This document shows positions 10,518 through 20,230 of a stretch of 64,000 nucleotides of DNA, piece by piece. This stretch comes from Macrolepiota albuminosa (Eukaryota > Basidiomycota > Agaricomycetes > Agaricales > Agaricaceae). The position numbers and the translations under genes are program-made. The notes under the pieces were generated by a model, which saw nothing but the letters and a program-made list of their open reading frames with translations, searched no databases and was not told the DNA's origin. Location: positions 1,222,352 to 1,286,351 of the forward strand of contig JAMWFC010000132.1 in NCBI GenBank assembly GCA_027475525.1, written 5' to 3'. Every line of letters begins with the position of its first letter. Position 1 is the stretch's first letter.

Positions 10518-11469
10518 TGATAGGACCCTATACAGGTTAGGCGCATCAACGGCAGGCTCGGCACCGGCTCCGGGAACCTTGCCGCACTTGTTCCGAACTT
10601 GGCGCACGCATTCTACCCATTTTAGGCCATTCCCGACGGCCGCGCACGGCAAGAAGCAGATCCAATCAGTGATAGCGCCGACGGCAGCAAGAATGACAAC
10701 TGACAGATGGCATCAGTCAATAACGACAGCGCTTAGCGAGAAGCCTGATCATCTATCAAAAACTGACGGACAGCTTGGCGTTTGACCTTGGCGTCCGACA
10801 CCGCTTAGCGCTTCGATTTGGCACCTGGCATCGCTTAGCCTTTTGGACAGACAGAAAGGTGATGGACTGATGGTTTAGCGCCGCGATCTGCCGCCTGGTG
10901 GCGCTAAGGGTCTTGAATGGACGGCAGGGATCTGAAACTGTTGGAGCTACCCCTTTGAAATTTTCCAGTTTACCGCACTCTGGCGTCATTAGCCACTGGC
11001 GACGGCGAACTCATTGTAGTATAAAAGTACTTACCGACTTGTACATAGATCATCAGACGAATAGACCACAGTTTACTCCCCTTACTTCAGTCTCTCCCTT
11101 ACGCTCAAGAGCTCATTTACGCTACGGTCGGCAACGTCAAAACTCATCGGCAGTTGCAGACGTTCGCCAACACTCGACATACTCGCGCCTTGCAACTACG
11201 GCAGGCATTATCGACGCTTAGAACTTCGCTAAGCTTATCGTGCTCTTGCCGCTCACCCTTGCCGTGTTCACTTACCGCATTTCCTTAGGCGCTTTACCTT
11301 AGCGCTTGACACTTGCCGACCCCGTTATCAATTTTTACCCTTTTTCACAGACGCGTTCTCTGGGACCTGCCCGGGACTCCTCACATCACTTATAGCGCGC
11401 CCAACGCACACTCTTGGTACGGTAACACAATTGCTACATTTGTTACTGACCAAACTTTGGGCGTCATCA
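10518..11469 (+). repeat. 3' LTR of family A copy 1
   Basis: 952 bp from TGATAGG to GCGTCATCA, almost identical to the 5' LTR. TATA box at 11020-11027. The four bases that follow, CCGC (11470-11473), repeat those before the 5' LTR. Confidence 0.95.
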
Positions 11470-11473
11470 CCGC

Positions 11474-12073
11474 GCCAATTGATCGCGCGCCCCACACGCG
11501 CGATCCCGGTATACAGCCCCTGCCGCTACTCAATAACCCCCGGAACCCATCCCAGACACCCCGGAACCCCGAGACCCGGCCCCGTAGTACTTATAGTGTA
11601 GCTCCCTGTTGTATTCGGTAGTCTTGATATTGCATAACTGTTACTTTGGATATTGCGTGCCCTCTGTTTGACTGGTACGCCTTGTTTGGTATGCTTCGAC
11701 TGGCACGCCTTAGTATTCGACTTTGGATATTGCGTGCCCTCTGTTTGACTGGTACGCCTTGTTTGGTATGCTTCGACTGGCACGCCTTAGTATTTGCGTG
11801 CTCTAAGTTTTGGTACGCACTTCGCGACTCTTAATTTACTGACTTGGTCTCGTCTTAGAACCTCCGGTTCACGACTCGACCCCCTCTAGCTCCCAGCCAC
11901 TCTCATCCAAAACCCCCGGACTCTAATCCCCTCTCCCGGGATTACCCCTGTCCCCGTCTTGAACCCCGGAGTCCTAGCCCCGGAGTTCCAGACACCCGAG
12001 TGTCCGTAGATCAAGTCCGCATTGTAAGGGCGATTGCTTTCCCGGAAGGCCCCCGATTCAGCGGAACCTGACA
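11474..12073 (-). repeat. LTR C, right fragment
   Basis: This is the reverse complement of 38460 to about 38990 at high similarity. It ends at ...CCTGACA (12073), the complement of the TGTCAGG start of LTR C. It carries an exact 77-bp tandem duplication (about 11644-11720 and 11721-11797) that is single-copy at 38740-38815. It is the larger part of the LTR disrupted by the family A element. Whether it is a solo LTR cannot be decided, because the other end is outside the window. Confidence 0.8.
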
Positions 12074-12092
12074 GTCTTGAAGCGGAAGAGGC

Positions 12093-14121
12093 ATGAATTA
12101 TCCAGCATCTAGACAAGGAGTTGGTAAGATAACTTCAAAATGTGTAAATATATTAGGATCTGACTGTGTGCCATAGAACTTTGTATTGTCATATCTGGGG
12201 GCTGCATCACTGAATAATGTGGTCTGCAATGTCCCAGACATTATCAAAAGCATGAGCCGATTTTTCCCTCTCCAAAATCAGCAAACTTTGCCCACAGAGA
12301 TCCTGGAGTTTGTTGATGGCCGTCAAGGTCTTATTAGAAATCTGTATGGCTGTGATTGGTGGAACCACATTGGCCGAGAGGATGTTCAGGTCTTAAGCAA
12401 TGAAACGCTGGAGCATTGCCTTCTCGTACATCAGCAAGGCTTCCACTCTCTTGAAAGCTTCTTGGCATGCAACCGCTGGCCGCCCATGACATTGCCATCC
12501 GATGGATTGGTGTCCGTCCCAGCACCAGACGATTTGCTCCGTGTGTTTGCAGGTAGCAGATCCACCAGGGGCCACCAGCGGACGCTTCTAGCCCTAGACA
12601 AGTGGTGGTCGCTGGATAGGACGGAACATGTGCCAATGGCCAACGATATGATCCGCCTGTTTGCTGGCAGCAAGTCCGTTGCTGCTTCCGTTGTCAGTTC
12701 CGTTGCCAGGTCCGTGGATCCTGCTCGGACGGGCCAATTGACAGGCATCGAGTCCCATACCAACAGTATTGATGGTGAGCAGCCTGATCCTCAAGACTGC
12801 CTCTCCATGGCGCATCCTACCACTTTCCCTGATGTCGACTCTCCCCAATGGCCATCCCTGACACATATCGAACCCTTGAGCGCACAACATCCATTCCACC
12901 ACCTCTACAGTCAGAGTAAACCTGGACTGGTGTATGGCCCTACAATGGAAAACTCTCATGTTGTGGTTCAACCGGCATCCCAACTTCCTTCCGCCCCAGC
13001 AGCTCATGTCCGTGGGACATTCAGGGAGCTGGGGGAAACTGACGACAACCAGGTGGATATCCCTAATCCATCTATTAGTGACCCTGACTTAGAGGGTATC
13101 CCTCCTTTGTTCATTCCTGCGGAAGAGGAGACGGAAGACGAATCTTTGCCGCCTTTGTTCATTCCTGCGGAAGAGGAGACGGAAGACGAATCTTTGCCAC
13201 CTTTGTTCATTCCTGCGCAAGAGGAGATGGAAGAGGATTCTTTGCCTCCTTTGTTCATTCCTGCAGAAGAGGAGACCAAAGACAATGATTTGCCCCCTTT
13301 GTTCATTCCTGCGGAAGAGGAGATGGACGACGATTCTTTGCCACCTCTATTCATTGTTGGTGAAGGAGCAGAAGGACTAACAGCAATGGAGACCATGGCG
13401 GCTGGTGACGGCGGACAAACGGAAGTCCGGAGCGGCGGACGTATGGCGACCAAGGACGAAGAAAACCTTCCGCCGCTATTTCTTGTGACGGCAGAAGAGA
13501 CGGATGGAGGCATGGCAGCCAATGAACCAAGGACGAAGAAAACCTTCCGCCGCTATTTCTTGTGACGGCAGAAGAGACGGATGGAGGCATGGCAGCCAAT
13601 GATGAAGAAAATCTTCCACCGCTTTTTGATGTAACAGCTCTTCAAATCCTGTCTTCCCCCTTCCAACAATCTCCTTCTCCAACCCTACCTACTGGTAACA
13701 ATGTCCGGGAGTGGGAGGAATATGAGTCACGTATGACTCGACGTGAGGATCAGAGAAGAATTAACGAATTGTATCAACAACGTGAGTATAATTTGGCACT
13801 GGTAATCATAGTTAATTTATTTCAACAGAACAAGAATTTCGCGCTAGAGCAAAACATGGTCGATGTAGGCCCATTGGCCCTTTCAATCAAGCTGGTCGTA
13901 CTGATGATGTGTCTGTTGATATGTCAGAGTCACCCTCACCATCTTCATCATCAGGCCTGATAGCAAACTATGAAGACATCACACTTCCCAGACCTCAAGG
14001 GCCATATACACCGGACGACTTTGCATTTTTGACAGCAGACTACCTGCTTGATGAGGATTTGTTCTATTCAGACACATTACATGAATCTAATGAAGAGGAG
14101 GAATACACATTGGACGAGTAA
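12093..14121 (+). CDS. Uncharacterised spliced gene with acidic 16-residue repeats
   Basis: I do not recognise the family. Model: a short exon from ATG 12093 to 12123 (tentative), main exon from about 12238, intron 13782-13828 (47 bp, GTGAGT...CAG), last exon 13829-14121. The second intron joins the frames cleanly (NELYQQ then QEFRARAKHGR), which supports a real gene. The middle holds four to five copies of a 48-bp repeat, PPLFIPAEEETEDESL, at about 13103-13350, and weaker copies later (ENLPPLF). The frame breaks at 13526 because 13449-13525 is repeated exactly as 13526-13602; one copy restores the ORF. The start sits 20 bp from the LTR C boundary, so the 5' end may be disturbed. A start at ATG 12252 is the alternative. 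Confidence 0.55.
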
Positions 14122-14540
14122 TTTAATCCTTAGTTACTATAATTCTTGGCTTTTCCGTTGGTTATTTTTCGTCAAGATTATCTGTCCTGGACGAGTAATT
14201 TAATCCTTAGTTACTATAATTCTTGGCTTTTCCGTTGGTTATTTTTCGTCAAGATTATCTGTCCTGTTGTGCCGCTGACGAATCCATTATAATTCCGTTT
14301 GATCCGTTACCTCCAGTTGTGCACTAGAAGGAACATAAAGTGACAATATTCTGCTAGACCACAGGACATTCTGTGGATTATACATAAATATCACTCTAGT
14401 ATTGTGTACTAGGCTACAGCACTTTACTACAGACATTTCAATTAGTTTGGACAGGACTCAGGTCCACTAAGATTAACCATCCCATTGTTTTGTTCTATTA
14501 TGCCACTCTCATGAACGCAAAAAACAACACACTCTTCAAC
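14122..14540. other. Intergenic, with an exact 77-bp tandem duplication
   Basis: Bases 14111-14187, which include the stop region of the preceding gene, are repeated at 14188-14264. I see no ORF or RNA gene here. Confidence 0.6.
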
Positions 14541-14660
14541 GATTACACAAGGGGGACTCGAACCCTTGAATTGGGCAGTAGAAAGAATATAGACCAAAAA
14601 ACAACACACTCTTCAACGATTACACAAGGGGGACTCGAACCCTTGAATTGGGCAGTAGAA
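14541..14660 (-). repeat. Partial tRNA-like unit (B-box half), duplicated by a 77-bp repeat
   Basis: GGGACTCGAACCC is the complement of a tRNA B box and lies in a context like the fuller units downstream. It appears twice because of the 77-bp duplication (about 14519 and 14596). No A box is visible on the expected side. Confidence 0.4.
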
Positions 14661-14718
14661 AGAATATAGACGTAAATAACAATTAGGAAAAACAAAGTTA
14701 TGTCATGTATAATGATGT

Positions 14719-14800
14719 GCACTAGTGGGATTCGAACCCGGCTCTTGTGCACAATATGAAATATCAATGTATCAATATTCCATTCGACCACAGATCCTTA
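14719..14800 (-). repeat. tRNA-like ~80-bp unit 1
   Basis: On the minus strand it reads GGATCTGTGGTCGAATGG, then an AT-rich middle with TCATATTGTGCACAAG, then GGGTTCGAATCCCACTAG. TGGTCGAATGG fits a Pol III A box (TRGYnnAnnGG) and GGTTCGAATCC is a perfect B box. Related units follow at 15001, 15237, 15531 and 15999. A tRNA-derived SINE or decayed tRNA cluster is likely; a functional tRNA is not shown. Confidence 0.6.
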
Positions 14801-15000
14801 CCAAAAATTAGTACAGTTTACATCTAGTGCAAAAATGATGTCACTATGTTTAAATTAGGACCTTGCTTTGTTTATCATACTGTGTAGTAAATAACAATTA
14901 GCTAAAAACAGTGAGACAAAAATGCACTAGTAGGAATCGAACCTTTGTTTATCATACTGTGTAGTAAATAACAATTAGCTAAAAACAGTGAGACAAAAAT

Positions 15001-15081
15001 GCACTAGTAGGAATTGAACCCGTCTACTGCAAGACATAATAAAGACCAATGGATAATATTCCACTAGACCACCGATGCTTA
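15001..15081 (-). repeat. tRNA-like unit 2
   Basis: On the minus strand it carries a canonical A box, TGGTCTAGTGG, followed by AATATT, and a B box with one change, GGTTCAATTCC. Part of its downstream flank is repeated with a 77-bp period at about 14870 and 14947. Confidence 0.6.
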
Positions 15082-15236
15082 CTTTACATTGCTATGATGT
15101 AAATAAACATCAGTCTATTCTTCTGTGTGTGGTCAAAAATATTTGAGTTCGATCTCAATGCACTAGGGGTATGATGTAAATAAACATCAGTCTATTCTTC
15201 TGTGTGTGGTCAAAAATATTTGAGTTCGATCTCAAT

Positions 15237-15315
15237 GCACTAGGGGAGTCGAACCCACCTAATGCAAGGTACAAGGAATACCAATGAGAAATATTCCACT
15301 ACACGACAGACGCTT
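15237..15315 (-). repeat. tRNA-like unit 3
   Basis: Minus strand: A-box-like TCGTGTAGTGG, then AATATT, and B box GGTTCGACTCC. It shares the layout and spacing of the neighbouring units. Confidence 0.55.
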
Positions 15316-15530
15316 CATGTATAATGCTATGGTGTAAATCAATATCAGTCCAATATTCCGCTACAAACCATGGTTTTCCTCTTTCCTGTATACTTCTATG
15401 GTGTAAATAAATATCAGTCTAATATTGTCAATTCAATACAGATGCACCAGTTGCAGTAAAATCTCTATCCGTTCAAATTCTGTATGGGTCTGTTTGTGCA
15501 CTACATGAACACCGTCCTGACTTGTAGCAA

Positions 15531-15612
15531 GCGCCTGTGGTACAATGGAATATTCATCAATTGATATTTCATATTGTGCACAAGAAGTGGGTTCGACTCC
15601 CAATAGTTCACA
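15531..15612 (+). repeat. tRNA-like unit 4 (opposite orientation)
   Basis: Plus strand: GCGCCTGTGGTACAATGGAA with A-box-like TGGTACAATGG, a middle with TCATATTGTGCACAAG that closely matches unit 1, and B box GGTTCGACTCC. This is the only plus-strand member of the cluster. Confidence 0.55.
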
Positions 15613-15998
15613 TTATATAATAGCAGCAGGCCGCTGACGTCCACTAGCGTCATGAATTTGATCCGTTGAAAACTCTAGAGATTTCTGCAGCGGGATAAAA
15701 TGGACGAGTTGACGCATGTGGTCATTCCAGTGCTCATGACCAGTTGATAATACACTGTGGCGGGCTACCTTTGTGCTGGTCTTTGTAAAAAAGGTAGTCA
15801 GCCCTAGTGTATCGTCACTTGTCATGTGAACTGGAATAATTTCATGTGTCAACTCTCCCATCCTCTCTTGTTTCAGTAATTCCTAGAGTTTTGGTCAGAT
15901 CCACTACCACAGCGCATACTCCAGGTCAGTGCGATGTATATGTAGAGCAAAAATGCACCCATATAAAAACACAGCATTAGTCTCTGTTAAGGTAAAGT

Positions 15999-16070
15999 AG
16001 GAGTAGAACCCACCACTGTACACAATATTGAATATCAATAAATGAATATTCCACTGAACCAGTGGGACTA
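15999..16070 (-). repeat. tRNA-like unit 5
   Basis: Minus strand: CACTGGTTCAGTGGAATATT with A box TGGTTCAGTGG and a degraded B box GGTTCTACTCC. It lies at the end of the cluster, before a pyrimidine-rich tract. Confidence 0.5.
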
Positions 16071-16079
16071 GTTGCACCG

Positions 16080-16560
16080 CTGACATCAGCTGGCTCACAT
16101 GCTGACGTCAGCTACCGTCCGCTACTGTCCGCTGGCATGCCAGCAGACAGCGGACACTCACGCACCCTCTTCCGCCCTTCCCCCTCTTTCTCCCCAGTGC
16201 CATCCTCTCCACTCCCCACACTACCTCACACGCCACACGCACCCTCTTCCGCCCTTCCCCCTCTTTCTCCCCAGTGCCATCCTCTCCACTCCCCACACTA
16301 CCTCACACGCCACTCCCGTCCACCACATGCACCCCACTTCCCTCTTCCCCCCTGACCTGACGTCCGACGTCTGCTACGTCCGCTGGCGTACCAGCGGACA
16401 CCCACGCTCCTCCCCTTTCCCCTTCCCCCTCTTTCTCCCCACCCCCATCCCTCTTCTGCCACCCCCCACGCTCTCTGAGACGCCACCCCATGCGGCGGAC
16501 ACCCACACACCCTGTTTTCTTCTCTCCCACCCTGATGCCGGACGATGCCGGGAGTTGCTG
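16080..16560. repeat. Pyrimidine-rich tract with an exact 77-bp duplication
   Basis: The plus strand is dominated by C and T, with blocks such as CCCTCTTTCTCCCCA recurring near 16180, 16257 and 16426. Bases 16159-16235 recur exactly at 16236-16312. The ORFs across it reflect composition and are not credible genes. Confidence 0.5.
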
Positions 16561-17345
16561 ACAGATTTCCATGGATTCCGACGGATACCAGCGGATATCT
16601 GGCGGATGCTGACGGATGCATGACAGATGCCAACAGATGCCAACAGATGCCAGCGGGTCACAATGGCTGCCGACGAACTCCGACGGATGCCAGCTGATGG
16701 CTGCTGATGCCAACGCCCCTTTCAGGCCACAAAAACTCTTTTGGGAGGTATGCCACCCCCCTTCCACCTCAAAAAATCCATACGGGAACCTGCAGAAACA
16801 TAGGTGGGCGTCCGTTCATTGTGTTATCCGACCTTTGAATCTATCCGTTAGTAACGGACCTGTGGTGCAACGGTTAAATGTGCGTTCCGTTGCTGGAGGC
16901 TTTCCCAAGGCCGGGGGTTCGATTCCCCCCCACAGGCATACGGCAGGCAAGACGAAGTTACTTTTTTCCTTGGTCCAACCAGACTCCGTGGACCTGCGTA
17001 GGCCTCTGTGGATGTCCGCTGGTGTCCTGCGCAGGCCTGGGAGGGCCCACGTAGGTTTGAGTCCGTCGACGTACATCTGCGTGGATGTCCGCTGGTGGCT
17101 TGCGTAGGCCTGCGTAGATTTTCAGGGCCCTTTTGTGGACGTACGCTGGCATCGGGGGTGGGAAAAGGATGGAAGGGGAGACGCGCAGCCTCGAGTTATT
17201 GCGGGGAGGAATGGAGAGGGGAGGGAAGTGGGGAACCTCGAGGAGGGTTTATTCATGCCATGAAGTCCACCAATGGAGGAGGTTTTCACTCATGTGCTGA
17301 TGCCCGCCGGCGGCCACTGATGCACATTGACGTCCACTAGTGTCC
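16560..17345. repeat. Degenerate short-motif repeat tract (GATGCC / GTCCGCTGGC)
   Basis: Motifs such as GATGCCAACAGATGCC (16625-16660) and TGTCCGCTGGTGTCC, GTCCACTAGTGTCCGCTGGC (17010-17360) recur at irregular spacing. They flank the tRNA-like sequence at 16859. The tract looks like a decayed minisatellite or non-coding repeat family. Confidence 0.45.
16859..16936 (+). tRNA. tRNA-like sequence, possible class II tRNA or SINE head
   Basis: The ends CCTGTGG and CCACAGG pair perfectly as a 7-bp acceptor stem. An A box TGGTGCAACGG and a T arm GGGGG-TTCGATT-CCCCC are present. A long variable-arm-like segment (GGCTTTCCCAAGGCC) suggests a class II shape, about 78 nt. I could not fold a convincing 7-base anticodon loop, so isotype and function are open. 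A 5' C is unusual for a tRNA, and the surrounding repeats favour a tRNA-derived element. Confidence 0.4.
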
Positions 17346-17579
17346 GCTGGCATCCGCTGGGCCTGCGTGTGCATGTGTGTGCCTGCCTTTTATCGATCCA
17401 CTGGACCGTGTCATACAGCACATTGTGACACGTCCGCAGCTCTGTATTCTATGGCACTGTGGGGACTGCTCCGCTCCAGTGTAGCGGACTCCGCTGGACA
17501 CGTATGGTACGGCACAAAGTGGGCTCCCATACAACGTATGACATGTACCGTTGTGATGCCCTACCCTGATACAATATAA

Positions 17580-18190
17580 TGTAAAAGAAATACTTAACAT
17601 TTGTGGAACTCCTTCCACAGAGCTAGTGAGCACCAGTGACAAGCAGGAGTCAAGTGGGCATAGAAGCAAGCAAGAGTCAGGCAAGGGACTAGCAAAGCTA
17701 ACTGAGTGGTCAGACATCACTAGACAGCTTACAGTAGGTTTGTGTCGGGGGACTCCTCATTTCTTCCTTCTTTCACTCCTTATCTCTTCATGCTCTTTTC
17801 ATTCATTCTCTTATTTCTTCTGACCTTATCTCATTTCACTGTTTCTATTCTTTCAACACTATCTGTTAGTACTATTCTCAGCTCTTGTGGTGCTCTGGTT
17901 CTTTAGCTACCATTCAGACAAGTGTGGGCCCTTCAGCACCAGTTTCAGACCACTTACATAAGCCAGAGTTTGCCTCTTATTTGTGCAATTGTTTGTGTAG
18001 GCAATTTTGAGTTTTTAAGGTTTTGTTGTACTATACAGTTGTTTCCCATGCTTCAGAGGCCCCGGAAGCATCCAACCTGGCATAGGAAATCCCTAGACTT
18101 GTTCTCTTTGGATCTCCCTCTGCCAGCTGTGTGACTGAGCCACAGCCTTCAGAGGTCACCCTTACAGTTTGGTGTGTAGACCAAAAGAAC
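17580..18190 (+). repeat. Decayed dispersed repeat, copy 1
   Basis: 17580-17735 is similar to 21883-22040 (both contain AGTGACAAGCAGGAGTC). 17733-18180 is similar to the reverse complement of 19750-20230 and, in part, to 19330-19560. The block includes the sentence-like marker TGCCAGCTGTGTGACTGAGC at 18121-18140. It looks like an old LTR or other transposon remnant without coding capacity. Confidence 0.5.
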
Positions 18191-19329
18191 ATTTCTATTG
18201 TTCAGTCTGGAGATATTCTATTCACAGACTGCTTTTATATACTACATTGGTAGCTGTGCTATTATTAATACTGCTTAGTTAATTGGGCCCTGGTATGTAA
18301 TAGAGTATGACTAACAATAATTGATGCTGAGTAAGGTCCATGTATATGACTCATCAAGATTAACTACTAGAAGATAAAAGGGGATAGAATGGGCCAAGCA
18401 GTCATTTAGATGTGCTAAGAGTAGGCACATCATCAGACTAAGCTTGGAATAGAGTTGGAAACCAGTCCCCTGACATCAGCCTTCCCTCTAGATTTGTTGC
18501 CTCAACAAAGAGTGTTTATCTTCTCCAGGTTGCATGAGAGCATTGAGCAGTGTTAGTGCCACATAGAGGTGCCTTAGAAGTGCCTCAAGCATAATGCCCA
18601 GCATAGTCAATAACCATCAGGGATGATAGAGCTAAAGTTGGAGTAGAGAGGGCTATAGACAAGCCAGCAGGTAGTGAAGATGCTGCTAGAGTCGGTACAG
18701 AAGGCAGAGTATCTCAATCAGAAGGATCAGAGAAATCTGGGGTAGAATCATGCATAGGTGACATAGGAGAGAGAGGTGGTGCAAACTGGGTAGAGAGTTT
18801 TAGAGTGGACAATGCAGGTTCTCTAGAGGGAGCCAGCACAATGTTGCCATATTGCTGCTTCCATGGTGTGTGCATATGCTTCTTAGCAATGTGCTTTCTA
18901 AAGACTACAAGAGCTTCATCCATTTGCTGGTCAGTGCCATGGATAGTGAATACAAGCAGGTGTCTATAAAAGAAAATGTATCAATGAAGCAATAAACTTT
19001 GAATTAACAAGGCAGGCAATGTTGTCCCAGCATGTGTTGTGTTTAAATTATGAGGAGTTCTGGCAGAGTCCTAGTGTGCTCAAGATGTCAATATATAGAG
19101 AGGCACTAGATGTTAGCACTCCTGACATTACCTAGCAAACTGTAAGCACTAGAGTTCTGACAAAGTTATGACAAAAAGAGAACAGCATAATGCAATAATA
19201 GTGCCCACTATTGGCACTGTAGACAACAAATAAAAAGTAGATATAGCTAGTGCTGAACTTTTTAAAGAGACAAATCCAGACTGGCAAATATGAATAGTGA
19301 AGGCAACTGGAGTTCTTATTTGTTGTTAT
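18191..19329. other. Gene-free stretch
   Basis: Only ORFs under 70 codons. The one at 18714-18923 (minus) has no recognisable motif. I see no RNA gene or clear repeat in this stretch. Confidence 0.4.
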
Positions 19330-19560
19330 TTCCAACACTATCTGTTAGTACTATTCTCAGCTCTTGGGGTGCTCTTATTCTTTAGCTACCATTCAGACAG
19401 ATGTGTGCCCTTCAGCACTGCTTCTAGACCGCTTATACAAGCTGGAGTTTGCCTTTCTAACTTCCAAAGTCCAGAGTTTTAAGCTTTTGTTATTCTGCAC
19501 AGTTGTTTCCCATGCTTCAGAGGTGTAAGAATGACCTCTGGAGGCTGTGGCTCAGTCATA
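19330..19560 (+). repeat. Decayed dispersed repeat, fragment 2
   Basis: The segment starting CCAACACTATCTGTTAGTAC matches 17855 onward, and it ends in TTGTTTCCCATGCTTCAGAGG as in 18035-18060. It is a direct, incomplete copy of the repeat at 17733-18180. Confidence 0.5.
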
Positions 19561-19683
19561 CAGCTGGCAGAGGGAGATCCAAAGTGTATTAGAATATATC
19601 CTGACAATATCATAATAACTACTCACCTGGCAGAGGAAAATCCAAAGAGAACAAGCCTAGAGATTCCCTATGCCATATTGGAT

Positions 19684-20230
19684 GCTTCTGGAGCCTCTGA
19701 AGCATGGGAAACAACTGTACAGTACAACAAAACCTTAAAAACTTGAAAATTGCCTAAATAGCTTCTGGAGCCTCTGAAGCATGGGAAACAACTGTACAGT
19801 ACAACAAAACCTTAAAAACTTGAAAATTGCCTAAATAAACAACTGTACAAACAAGGCAAGAAAACTCTGGACTTTGGAAGTCAGAAATGCAAACTCCAGC
19901 TTGTATAAGCAGTCTGGAAGCAGTGCTGAAGGGCACACACCTGTGTGAATGGTAGCTAAAGAATAAGAGCACCCCAAGAGCTGAGAATAGTACTAACAGA
20001 TAGTGTTGGAAGAACAGAAACGGTAAAATGAGAGAATGACAGAAGAAATAAAAGAATGAATGAAAGGAGAGTGAAGAGATAAGGAGTGAAAGAAGGAAGA
20101 AATGAGGAGTCCCCTGACAAGAGGCCTCAGAAGAATTAATCCTGGCATAGAAAATCCCTACACTTGTTCTCTTTAGATCTCTCTCTGCCAGCTGTGTGAC
20201 TGAGCCATAGCCTCTAGAGGTTGCCCTTAC
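19684..20230 (-). repeat. Decayed dispersed repeat, inverted copy 3
   Basis: The reverse complement of 20116-19750 reproduces 17733-18070 (GGGGACTCCTCATTTCTTCC through TTCCCATGCTTCAGAGG), so copies 1 and 3 form a large imperfect inverted repeat about 1.6 kb apart. An exact 77-bp duplication lies at 19684-19760 and 19761-19837. Confidence 0.5.

Larger units (their letters stand above)
78..11469 (+). mobile_element. Ty3/Gypsy LTR retrotransposon, family A copy 1 (near-intact)
   Basis: The element has two 952-bp LTRs in direct orientation with TG...CA ends, a possible primer-binding site after the 5' LTR, a G-rich polypurine tract before the 3' LTR, gag-protease and pol in Gypsy order (RT, RNase H, integrase). 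It is flanked by a 4-bp direct repeat CCGC (74-77 and 11470-11473). The empty target is visible in the other LTR C copy near 38990, where the flanks run together with one CCGC. The only break in gag is an exact 77-bp tandem duplication. Between pol and the 3' LTR lies a spliced gene on the minus strand. LTR identity implies recent insertion. Confidence 0.95.

Noticed and set aside
14541..16070. CRISPR-like array from the regularly repeated units
   Set aside because: Repeats are diverged, in both orientations, and carry Pol III boxes; this is eukaryotic DNA.
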